A stretch of 64,000 nt of DNA, taken from assembly GCA_910589395.1 (NCBI GenBank), contig CAJUTL010000017.1:1-64000 (forward strand), read 5' to 3'. Origin of the DNA: an uncultured Oscillospiraceae bacterium. Lineage in GTDB: Bacteria > Bacillota_A > Clostridia > Oscillospirales > Acutalibacteraceae. This document shows, piece by piece, positions 49,605 to 56,428 of the stretch. The notes beneath the pieces were generated by a model that searched no databases, had not been told where the DNA came from, and saw only the letters and a program-made list of their open reading frames with translations. The number at the start of each line of letters is the position of its first letter. Positions within the stretch are counted from its first letter, which is position 1. Both the position numbers and the translations under genes were made by a program.

Positions 49605-50123
49605 ATGGAGCTAAGCTGTTCCGTACTGATGGAGCAAAGGGAGGAAAACGCGGCGGAAGGCCTTCCGCAAACCGCCGAAGAGGTGGTGCGTGCCTATGCC
49701 GATACCGTGTACGCCTTAGCGCTTTCCCAGCTTCGTTCCCGCACGGACGCGGACGATGTGTTCCAGGAGGTGTTTCTTGCCTATGTGCGGAGAAAGCCGG
49801 AATTTGAAAGCCAGGAGCACCAGAAGGCATGGTTCCTGCGGGTAACGCTGAATTGCTGCAAAAAGCTCTGGCGGTTTCGGAAGCGCCGTAAAACCGAGCC
49901 GCTGGAGGAAGCGGTTTCTCTGGAGACTCCGGCGGAAACCGAGTTGCTTCTGGAGCTGGGAAGATTGCCGGAAAAATACCGAGTGCCCCTGCATCTCTTC
50001 TATTTTGAGGATATGACCACCGAGGAGATCGCCCGGGTGGTGGAGGCTTCTCCCGGCGCGGTGCGAACCAGGCTTTCCCGGGGAAGAGAGCTGCTGAAAA
50101 AGCGGCTGCGGGACGATTTTTGA
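49605..50123 (+). CDS. ECF-type RNA polymerase sigma factor, first
   Basis: 172 residues. Region 2 (YADTVYALALSQLRSRTDAD, DDVFQEVFLAYVRR, about 32-65) and region 4 (LPEKYRVPLHLFYFEDMTTE, EEIARVVEASPGAVRTRLSR, about 125-165). No region 3 or 1.1, as usual for ECF factors. ATG 49605 has AAAGGGGGAA upstream. It is followed after 21 bases by the DUF4179-type membrane protein, its probable anti-sigma factor. Confidence 0.92.
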   Translation: MELSCSVLMEQREENAAEGLPQTAEEVVRAYADTVYALALSQLRSRTDADDVFQEVFLAYVRRKPEFESQEHQKAWFLRVTLNCCKKLWRFRKRRKTEPLEEAVSLETPAETELLLELGRLPEKYRVPLHLFYFEDMTTEEIARVVEASPGAVRTRLSRGRELLKKRLRDDF

Positions 50124-50144
50124 TTTTGAGAGGAGAGAGCTCAA

Positions 50145-51761
50145 ATGATTGAAAAAGCATATCGAAGGATCATGGAGGAAAACAGGGTGGACGCGGCCCT
50201 GCTGCAAAATACGATCGAAGCGATGAAGCTGGAGGAAGGCCGCCTTTTTGAAAAAGACGGTGCGCGCGTCAAAAAAGGGAAGCCTTCCTTCGGAAGAGGT
50301 TTGAGGCTGGGAACAATAGGCGTAGCGGCCGTGTTTCTGCTGCTTTTCGGAGTAAACGCCGCCTTCCCGGCCTTTGCGGAGTCCATTCCCGGCCTGGGAA
50401 GCATTTTTACACTTTTGAACGGTCGCGGGGAGATCGGTTCGCAAATAGGTACCTATGAAGCTTTGATAGAGCAGGTAAACACGAAAGCGGCAGCGGCAGC
50501 GGATTCCGGCTATGGGCTTACGGTAAGCGAGGCCTTTTGTGATGGAAAATACCTCTATACCGCCCTGCGGTTCAGCTGTCCGGAGGAAGCGGAGCAATAT
50601 GAAAAGCTGGCGCTTGCCCATACCGCCTCCCGCGATACTGGGGAAGTAGAACAGGAGCTTACGGTAAAGATCAATGGAACTGAGGCAAAGGTGCTCTCCG
50701 CATTGGAGGACGGCCAGAGCGTCTCAAAGGGCCAATGCGCTATGGCTCTGGTAGCGGCCCTGCCTGAAGAGGCTGCTGCCGGAGAGCGGCTGGAGGTTTC
50801 CCTGCGGGTGGGGGCCTTGTACGGCTGCTATCCCGGTTACCAGTATGTAAACGGCCCGGAGGACGACATCATTCCAACCGGATTTACAGCGGATTATTCC
50901 GTGGGAGTGGATCTCAGCGCTAACCGGGATCGGGAGCTTTTTGCCGAGGATAACGGCGTAAGGCTGTACCGGATTGCCAGTACGCCGGGCTATGCGCTGG
51001 TGGAGCTGGAGCTTCCCTTCTGGGGCCGGGAATCCGATACTCTGCTTTCGGACAACCGGGCGATCATCGGGCAAGTGTACCTGTACGATGAAGCGGGAAA
51101 TCAGCTGCGGGGAAGCAGCGCTCTTTCCGACTATGATTTCAGCAACGAAGAGGAATGCGGATCCATACGGGGCACATGGGTTTTTGATGGTCCACCGGCG
51201 GAAAATCAAAAGCTGACCCTGCGGGTGCTGGAGTACGGATTAGACCGCGCGCCGCAGGACGAACGCAGACAGGAAAAGCCGGGGCTTTTTGCGGAATTTA
51301 CCATCGACCCGGTGCGCGGAACCGCTGCGGCCTCTCAAAGCTATCAGCAGGAGGGATACCGGTGGCTGGATACCCAAGACTATATCGCCTCTCCAAAGCA
51401 CCCCGATTTTACCGGCGGCTATCTGATCACAGGAGTGCGGGGCTATAACCTGCCCGGCAGCCCCTGGACGGATCGGGTAACGCTGCTTACCGATGTGGAG
51501 TCTCCCCAGGTGGAGGCTCGCTTCTACCGGGACAATGAGCTGCTGGGCGCGGTTTCGCCAAGCCGAAGGGTGGACGTCAGCTCCAATACCGGCGGAGCGG
51601 CAAAATGGCTGCTGGAATTCTCCTTTGCCTACGGAGAAGAAACCATCAGCACGGACTACACCTGCGGCCCCCTGAAGTGCGACCGCATCGATCTTGTAAA
51701 CCCCGAAACAGGCGAAGTGCTCTTAGAAGATCTGTATGCGGGCGATGTCTATCGCCCGTAA
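50145..51761 (+). CDS. DUF4179-type membrane protein, probable anti-sigma factor, first
   Basis: 538 residues. Cytoplasmic part (1-54), one membrane helix (about 55-75), then a large extracytoplasmic part starting AFAESIPGLGSIFTLLNGRG, the DUF4179 hallmark. The outer domain is beta-rich by eye. Genes of this kind typically follow an ECF sigma gene and are believed to hold the factor at the membrane. No known zinc anti-sigma motif is seen in the first 54 residues. ATG 50145 follows GAGAGGAGAG. Confidence 0.85.
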   Translation: MIEKAYRRIMEENRVDAALLQNTIEAMKLEEGRLFEKDGARVKKGKPSFGRGLRLGTIGVAAVFLLLFGVNAAFPAFAESIPGLGSIFTLLNGRGEIGSQIGTYEALIEQVNTKAAAAADSGYGLTVSEAFCDGKYLYTALRFSCPEEAEQYEKLALAHTASRDTGEVEQELTVKINGTEAKVLSALEDGQSVSKGQCAMALVAALPEEAAAGERLEVSLRVGALYGCYPGYQYVNGPEDDIIPTGFTADYSVGVDLSANRDRELFAEDNGVRLYRIASTPGYALVELELPFWGRESDTLLSDNRAIIGQVYLYDEAGNQLRGSSALSDYDFSNEEECGSIRGTWVFDGPPAENQKLTLRVLEYGLDRAPQDERRQEKPGLFAEFTIDPVRGTAAASQSYQQEGYRWLDTQDYIASPKHPDFTGGYLITGVRGYNLPGSPWTDRVTLLTDVESPQVEARFYRDNELLGAVSPSRRVDVSSNTGGAAKWLLEFSFAYGEETISTDYTCGPLKCDRIDLVNPETGEVLLEDLYAGDVYRP

Positions 51762-51774
51762 GAATAGGGAATAA

Positions 51775-51820
51775 GAGAGCTGCTGCGAAGTGAAAAGCTT
51801 CGCAGCAGCTCTTTTCTTTA
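51775..51820 (+). terminator. Terminator of the first sigma operon
   Basis: GAGAGCTGCTGCGAAG, seven-base loop, CTTCGCAGCAGCTCTTTTCTTT, a 16-base near-perfect stem. Confidence 0.93.
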
Positions 51821-52223
51821 ATTAGACGCTGGACGATAGACAAAGGAAGGGTGGATACAATGAGGAATGAACAATGAGTAATTAGTAATTAGCAATGAAG
51901 GGCTGAGGTAAAACGGTAAATGGTAGTTTAGCGAACTAGTCGTTAGAAAAGGGAAAGTTCTCTCTTTTGTCATTCTGAGGAACGAAGTGACGAAGAATCT
52001 CGCCCTTAAAGCCCTTCAAAAGGCACGAAGGACGAGATTCTTCACTTCGTTCAGAATGACAGAAGTGAAGCGTGTGCCTCGCCGCTAAATTCCAATTAAG
52101 TGGGCGTTGGTTATAACGCCTGTACAGCCTGCATCGCTTATGCCCTTGACCTTCCTAATTGCTCATTGCTAATTTCTAATTGCTCATTCCCCAATGTACG
52201 CGCCCCTCTCTAACGACTAACAA
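51821..52223. repeat. Repeat island I8 (no gene)
   Basis: Starts with TAGACGC-TGGACGA-TAGACAA heptads, then GAGGAAT-GAACAAT-GAGTAAT-TAGTAAT-TAGCAAT (about 51861-51896). A mini-palindrome (about 51915), a TGTCATTCTG palindrome (51968-52061), a GCTAAATTCCAATTAAG variant, a short GCGTTGG..AACGCC module, the inverted heptad tract (about 52155-52192) and finally CTAACGA-CTAACAA-CTAACAA-CTAACAA (about 52209-52238), which runs into the end of the Rrf2 gene. Confidence 0.8.
51968..52061. repeat. TGTCATTCTG palindrome, copy i
   Basis: Arms exchanged relative to copies a and b: the left arm has the GAGGAACGAAGTGACGAAG form and the right arm ends CACTTCGTTCAGAATGACA, so this copy is inserted in the opposite orientation. 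Confidence 0.82.
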
Positions 52224-52628
52224 CTAACAACTAACAACTAGCTCCGCCAGCGTGTATTGCTCCAGATAATCGGAAATGACCCGGTCGAGCCCCCGCCAAA
52301 GGGGAAGCGTGCGGCATTCCGCCATGCGGGGGCAGGCTTTTCCGGCTTCCAGGCAGACTACAGGCGCCAGGGGCCCCTCCATGCATTCCAGAATTTCTTT
52401 GACGCCGTATTCCTCCGGCGCTCTGCTGAGCCGGTAGCCGCCGCCTTTTCCCCGCAGGGCTGTCAGCAGGCCCGCCTTCACCAGCTCCTTTACCAGAATT
52501 TCCAGGTACTTTTCGGAAATTTCCTGTCGGCCCGCCGCGTCCTTCAGCGGCACATAGCCGTCCCCCTGATTTTCCGCGATATCGATCAAAAAGCGAAGGG
52601 CATAGCGGCCCTTTGTGGAAATCATCAT
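52224..52628 (-). CDS. Rrf2-family transcriptional regulator (IscR/CymR-like)
   Basis: 134 residues. MMISTKGRYALRFLIDIAEN and the wing LRGKGGGYRLSRAPEEYGVK are typical. Three cysteines near residues 92-105 (CLEAGKACPRMAEC) lie where IscR-type members bind an iron-sulfur cluster; CymR proteins lack them, so this may sense iron-sulfur or sulfide state. ATG 52628 has AGGAGG seven bases upstream. Divergent from the sulfhydrylase-cysK operon, its likely target. The 3' end is made of a heptad repeat: the last residues (TLAELVVSC) are encoded by CTAACAA-like units. Confidence 0.9.
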   Translation of the reverse strand: MMISTKGRYALRFLIDIAENQGDGYVPLKDAAGRQEISEKYLEILVKELVKAGLLTALRGKGGGYRLSRAPEEYGVKEILECMEGPLAPVVCLEAGKACPRMAECRTLPLWRGLDRVISDYLEQYTLAELVVSC

Positions 52629-52652
52629 AAAAATCCCTCCTGTGATAGACCT

Positions 52653-52681
52653 ATTTTACTACAGGGTTACTGGAAAATCAA
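52653..52681 (-). promoter_or_regulatory. Rrf2 gene promoter
   Basis: Minus strand: -35 TTGATT (52676-52681), 17 bases, -10 TAAAAT (52653-52658). The sequence GTAGTAAAATAGG around the -10 resembles GTAGGTAAATAGG in the opposite promoter. Confidence 0.75.
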
Positions 52682-52695
52682 GAAAACGTAAAATC

Positions 52696-52728
52696 CCTAT
52701 TGACAAAGTAGGTAAATAGGAATATAAT
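52696..52728 (+). promoter_or_regulatory. Promoter and candidate Rrf2 operator of the sulfhydrylase-cysK operon
   Basis: -35 TTGACA (52700-52705), 17 bases, -10 TATAAT (52723-52728): a near-consensus promoter. A dyad CCTATT-N13-AATAGG (52696-52720) covers the -35 and spacer, the place expected for a repressor. Confidence 0.8.
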
Positions 52729-52830
52729 CCCAATCAATTAAGGGGAACCCCGAAAAGCGTAAGCAGTGTGAAGCGGAAAGAATTTACCGTTTCTCCCGGC
52801 AGGGGGCCTGAGAAAGGGAAGTGTTCTAAT

Positions 52831-54114
52831 ATGAGCAACTATCGTTTTGAAACTCTTCAGCTGCATGCAGGGCAGGAGCAGCCCGATCCCGCTACCGATG
52901 CCCGGGCTGTGCCGATTTATCAGACTACCTCTTATGTGTTCCGAAATTCCGCTCATGCGGCGGCCCGGTTTGGGTTGTCCGATGCCGGAAATATTTATGG
53001 GCGTCTGACAAATTCCACGCAGGACGTTCTGGAAAAACGCCTGGCAGCCTTAGAGGGCGGCGTAGCTGCTTTGGCCCTGGCTTCCGGAGCCGCAGCGATC
53101 ACTTATGCCATTGAGGCGCTGGCTCCGGACGGTGGACATATTGTCGCCCAAAAGACCATTTACGGCGGGAGCTATAACCTTTTGGCCCATACGCTGCCCC
53201 ATTACGGCATTACCACCACCTTTGTGGACGCCCACAATTTGCAGGAGCTGGAAGGAGCGATCCGGGAAAACACCAGGGCTGTTTATCTGGAAACCCTCGG
53301 CAATCCCAACAGCGATATCCCGAATATCGAAGCAATTGCGGAAATTGCTCACCGTCATGGCCTGCCTTTGGTAATTGACAATACCTTCGGTACGCCCTAT
53401 TTGATCCGCCCCATAGAATACGGCGCGGATATTGTAGTTCATTCCGCCACCAAGTTTATCGGCGGTCACGGTACTACTTTGGGCGGCGTGATCATAGATT
53501 CCGGAAAATTTGATTGGGGAAAAAGTGGGAAATATCCGGCCATCGCCGAAGCCAATCCCAGCTATCACGGCATTTCCTTTGTAGACGCGGCGGGACCGGC
53601 GGCTTTTGTTACCTATATCCGGGCGATCCTGCTCCGGGACACGGGCGCGGCCATTTCTCCCTTTAACGCCTTTTTGCTTCTCCAGGGGGTGGAAACGCTG
53701 TCCCTGCGTCTGGAACGCCACGTGGAGAACACAAAAAAGGTGGTGGAATATTTGGCGGCCCACCCGCTGGTGGAACGGGTCAACCACCCCAGCCTGCCGG
53801 ATCACCCGGACCATGCCCTCTATGAAAAATATTTCCCCAACGGCGGGGCGTCCATTTTCACGTTTACCATCAAGGGCGGACAGAAGGAAGCTTTTGCGTT
53901 TATTGACCACCTGGAAATTTTCTCTCTGCTTGCCAATGTGGCCGATGTGAAAAGCCTGGTGATCCACCCTGCCACCACAACCCATTCCCAGCTTTCCGCC
54001 GGGGAACTGGAGGATCAGGGAATTTACCCCAACACGATTCGCCTCTCTATCGGCACAGAGCATATCGATGACATTCTTGAGGATTTAGAGCGCGGCTTTG
54101 CCGCTGTAAAATAA
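52831..54114 (+). CDS. O-acetylhomoserine sulfhydrylase (MetY-like), copy 2
   Basis: 427 residues. Same family as the enzyme at 1229: GRLTNSTQ, IVVHSATKFIGGHGT with PLP Lys208, and VIDNTFGTPYL. The YRLGNPT Tyr-Arg pair is present as YGRLTNST. Located directly upstream of cysK and divergent from an Rrf2 regulator, which points to sulfide assimilation under cysteine control. ATG 52831 has GAAAGGGAAG upstream. A leader of about 100 bases contains a small stem (TTTCTCCC...GAGAAAGGG, about 52791-52819). Confidence 0.9.
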   Translation: MSNYRFETLQLHAGQEQPDPATDARAVPIYQTTSYVFRNSAHAAARFGLSDAGNIYGRLTNSTQDVLEKRLAALEGGVAALALASGAAAITYAIEALAPDGGHIVAQKTIYGGSYNLLAHTLPHYGITTTFVDAHNLQELEGAIRENTRAVYLETLGNPNSDIPNIEAIAEIAHRHGLPLVIDNTFGTPYLIRPIEYGADIVVHSATKFIGGHGTTLGGVIIDSGKFDWGKSGKYPAIAEANPSYHGISFVDAAGPAAFVTYIRAILLRDTGAAISPFNAFLLLQGVETLSLRLERHVENTKKVVEYLAAHPLVERVNHPSLPDHPDHALYEKYFPNGGASIFTFTIKGGQKEAFAFIDHLEIFSLLANVADVKSLVIHPATTTHSQLSAGELEDQGIYPNTIRLSIGTEHIDDILEDLERGFAAVK

Positions 54115-54135
54115 ATTGTTGCGGGAGGGATAGCA

Positions 54136-55071
54136 GTGTCTAAAATCTATACCTCAGCGGATCAGCTGATTGGACGGACTCCCTTGCTGGAGCTGACTCA
54201 TGTGGAAAAGGAGGAAGGACTGGAAGCCCGAATTTTGGCGAAGCTGGAATATTTCAACCCTGCCGGTTCGGTGAAGGATCGTATCGCCAAGGCCATGCTC
54301 GATGAGGCGGAGGCGTCCGACAGGCTGAAGCCAGATTCGGTGATCCTGGAACCCACCTCCGGCAATACCGGTATTGGCCTTGCCTCTGTGGCGGCGGCCA
54401 GGGGATATCGCATCATTTTGGTTATGCCGGAAACCATGAGCGTTGAGAGAAGGCAGCTGCTGTGCGCTTACGGCGCGGAGCTGGTGCTTACAGAGGGTGC
54501 AAAGGGCATGAAGGGGGCCATTGAAAAAGCGGAGGAGCTGGCAAAAGAAATTCCCGGCAGCTTTCTTCCCTGCCAGTTTACGAATGCGGCCAATCCTGCC
54601 GCTCACGAGAAGAGCACGGGCCCGGAGCTTTGGCAGGATACGGATGGAAAAATAGATTTTTTTGTTGCCGGAGTCGGTACAGGTGGAACCATTACCGGCG
54701 TGGGCCGGTATCTGAAGCAGCAATCTGCGGATATTAAGATTGTCGCGGTGGAGCCGGACAGCTCCCCGGTTCTCAGCGAGGGAAGAGCGGGCGCTCACAA
54801 GATCCAGGGGATCGGAGCGGGCTTTGTCCCCGAGGTTCTGGATCCCGCTATCTATGACGAAGTGATTCGTGTTTCCGATGAAGCTGCGTTTACTTACGGC
54901 AGGCTAATCGGAAGAAAGGAAGGGATCCTTGTAGGTATTTCCTCCGGCGCGGCGGTATATGCCGCCGTACAGCTGGCAAAGCGTGCCGAAAACAGGGGGA
55001 AAACCATTGTGGCCCTTCTCCCGGATACCGGCGACAGATATCTGTCTACCCCGCTGTTTCAGGAAGCTTAG
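54136..55071 (+). CDS. cysK: Cysteine synthase A
   Basis: 311 residues, a standard O-acetylserine sulfhydrylase. PLP Lys47 in NPAGSVKDRIA, substrate loop TSGNTGIGLA (74-83), phosphate-binding GVGTGGTITGVG. GTG 54136 has GGGAGGG upstream. Twenty-one bases after the sulfhydrylase gene, so the operon can make both homocysteine and cysteine from sulfide. No serine acetyltransferase gene is near. Confidence 0.95.
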   Translation: MSKIYTSADQLIGRTPLLELTHVEKEEGLEARILAKLEYFNPAGSVKDRIAKAMLDEAEASDRLKPDSVILEPTSGNTGIGLASVAAARGYRIILVMPETMSVERRQLLCAYGAELVLTEGAKGMKGAIEKAEELAKEIPGSFLPCQFTNAANPAAHEKSTGPELWQDTDGKIDFFVAGVGTGGTITGVGRYLKQQSADIKIVAVEPDSSPVLSEGRAGAHKIQGIGAGFVPEVLDPAIYDEVIRVSDEAAFTYGRLIGRKEGILVGISSGAAVYAAVQLAKRAENRGKTIVALLPDTGDRYLSTPLFQEA

Positions 55072-55099
55072 GCGTGTAGCAGACTGTGAGATAAATAAA

Positions 55100-55140
55100 G
55101 AAAGGCGGCGCTTCTCTTTTGAAAAGCATCGCCTTTTTTG
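55100..55140 (+). terminator. Terminator after cysK
   Basis: AAAGGCGGCGCTT, loop, AAGCATCGCC, TTTTTT. Interrupted stem, converging with the next gene. Confidence 0.85.
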
Positions 55141-55142
55141 TA

Positions 55143-55577
55143 CTACAAATATCCCCGCATATCGTCCGCCAGCTTTTGCTCTAAGCCAATGAGTCTTTTT
55201 GCAATATCCTTGGAGCGTTCATCGGCCGCCTTGTATTCGTTGAGGTACCGGCTCAAAGACTTTACGCCCATATTGCAGCCGTCTGTGATAAGATCGGCGA
55301 CGGTCTCGTCCTTTTCGTCCAGAGAAAGCTTCACGTTGGTTTTCATCCAGGACATGGTTCTTGCCATGGGATTAAGGCGTTTTCCGCTGTCTCCGTATTC
55401 GTTTAACAGGGCGTGGGTATCGTCTCCCAGCTCTCCGTGCTTTCTCCGGCAGTCTTCCAGCGAATTCCGCATGTTCTCATTTTTTACCTTTGGCAGTACC
55501 TCATCGATGGAGGAAACGCCCATTTTGATCCCGGCGTTGCATTCCTGCAGCAGCTTTACGGTATCTTCTTCGATCAT
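55143..55577 (-). CDS. Uncharacterised four-helix protein
   Basis: 144 residues, all helical by eye, without membrane segments. Resembles the DUF2383-like or ferritin-like four-helix bundles (LLQECNAGIKMGVSSIDEVL at the start, then repeated Glu/Lys-rich helices), but I cannot place it in a family firmly. No iron-binding ExxH pairs are evident. ATG 55577 has AAGGAG ten bases upstream. Convergent with cysK. Confidence 0.75.
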   Translation of the reverse strand: MIEEDTVKLLQECNAGIKMGVSSIDEVLPKVKNENMRNSLEDCRRKHGELGDDTHALLNEYGDSGKRLNPMARTMSWMKTNVKLSLDEKDETVADLITDGCNMGVKSLSRYLNEYKAADERSKDIAKRLIGLEQKLADDMRGYL

Positions 55578-55664
55578 GGTATTCCGGCTCCTTTTCTGAT
55601 TTTGTGTTAGTATTTCCGGCCAGGAGCCGATTTATTTTGCCGAAAAGATGCCGAAAATTGATCT

Positions 55665-55835
55665 TTACGGTTCCTCCATATTCGCAAGGGCAAAAGTAAT
55701 GCACTGATTGATGAATTCGTTGCGGGATATGCCTGTTTCCAGGGCCTTTCTGTCTATTTCAGCCAGTGTTTCGGAAGAGATCCGCATGGAGATCACTTCC
55801 TTCTCAAATTTTTTTGGAATAAACTTTTCCACCAC
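55665..55835 (-). CDS. Small ribbon-helix-helix DNA-binding protein
   Basis: 56 residues: VEKFIPKKFEKEVISMRISS, then ETLAEIDRKALETGISRNEF and INQCITFALANMEEP. The strand ISMRIS, helix TLAEIDRKALETG and helix SRNEFINQCITFAL form a CopG/Arc-type ribbon-helix-helix. GTG 55835 is used, with AAGGGGGG upstream; there is a second GTG at 55832. Faces a divergent promoter region with a palindrome, its probable operator. It could be an autoregulator or a lone antitoxin-like protein. Confidence 0.72.
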   Translation of the reverse strand: MVEKFIPKKFEKEVISMRISSETLAEIDRKALETGISRNEFINQCITFALANMEEP

Positions 55836-55880
55836 TCGCACCCCCCTTGCTAAATTGTAGCTTTTCTGGTATGCTAGCGC

Positions 55881-55914
55881 TATATTCTATAATCAATATC
55901 TAAAATAGAATACA
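55881..55914. promoter_or_regulatory. Palindromic operator candidate for the ribbon-helix-helix protein
   Basis: TATATTCTAT, 14 bases, ATAGAATACA: ten-base arms with one mismatch, containing a TATAAT box (55888-55893). Lies between the divergent genes at 55835 and 55930. Confidence 0.55.
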
Positions 55915-55929
55915 TCAGGGGGGATGGTT

Positions 55930-56364
55930 GTGCAGATGTTTGATTTTTCCAGAGAACATATGACCTTCTTGATAGGATTGTTTTTCCTAGCCGTTCTCGC
56001 AATGGTCTGTGTGGCAATTTTTTCCAGAGGAAAGGTTTCCCTGGCCGGAAAATGGGTAGTGCGGGAATATAGGGTAGAAAATCGGGCGATCAAGCGGGAG
56101 GAAGCGGAGCTTCAAGGCGGAAAGACCCTTTCCCGCTGGAATACCGTCACCTTTACCTTCACTCCGGAGGGCCATGTGTTCCCGGAACTGCCGGATCAGG
56201 AAAATAAGCGGAGCCTGCTTTCCTATCGGTTCGATGGACATCATGTTGAAATTTCCGATCCCGAGCGGAAATCCTCTTACCGGCTATTGGAGCTTACAGG
56301 GAACTATCTGGCGTTTTCCCCGCCCTATGGAAAGGGCCTTGTGATCCTGCTGGAAAAGGAATAG
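55930..56364 (+). CDS. Uncharacterised membrane-anchored protein
   Basis: About 144 residues. One N-terminal helix (FLIGLFFLAVLAMVCVAIF), then a lipocalin-like or beta-rich outer domain (AGKWVVREYRVENR, TVTFTFTPEGHVFPELPD, then RSSYRLLELTGN-like strands). Such SLAGKW...FTPEG patterns occur in DUF-type small beta-barrels, but no family is certain. The start is uncertain: ATG 55924 abuts the GGGGGG site, GTG 55930 is six bases away, ATG 55936 twelve. Confidence 0.68.
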   Translation: MQMFDFSREHMTFLIGLFFLAVLAMVCVAIFSRGKVSLAGKWVVREYRVENRAIKREEAELQGGKTLSRWNTVTFTFTPEGHVFPELPDQENKRSLLSYRFDGHHVEISDPERKSSYRLLELTGNYLAFSPPYGKGLVILLEKE

Positions 56365-56428
56365 CGCAAAAAGATTGCCGCAAAGGGGAACTTCGCGGCG
56401 ATCTGATTTTTCATAATAAAGGGTGAAA

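Noticed and set aside
52729..52830. Riboswitch or T-box upstream of the sulfhydrylase-cysK operon
   Set aside because: The leader is about 100 bases with one small stem; no T-box sequence, no SAM-riboswitch core and no terminator hairpin.
53050..54063. 337-codon antisense frame opposite the second sulfhydrylase gene
   Set aside because: Shadow frame; no start signal and no recognisable motif.
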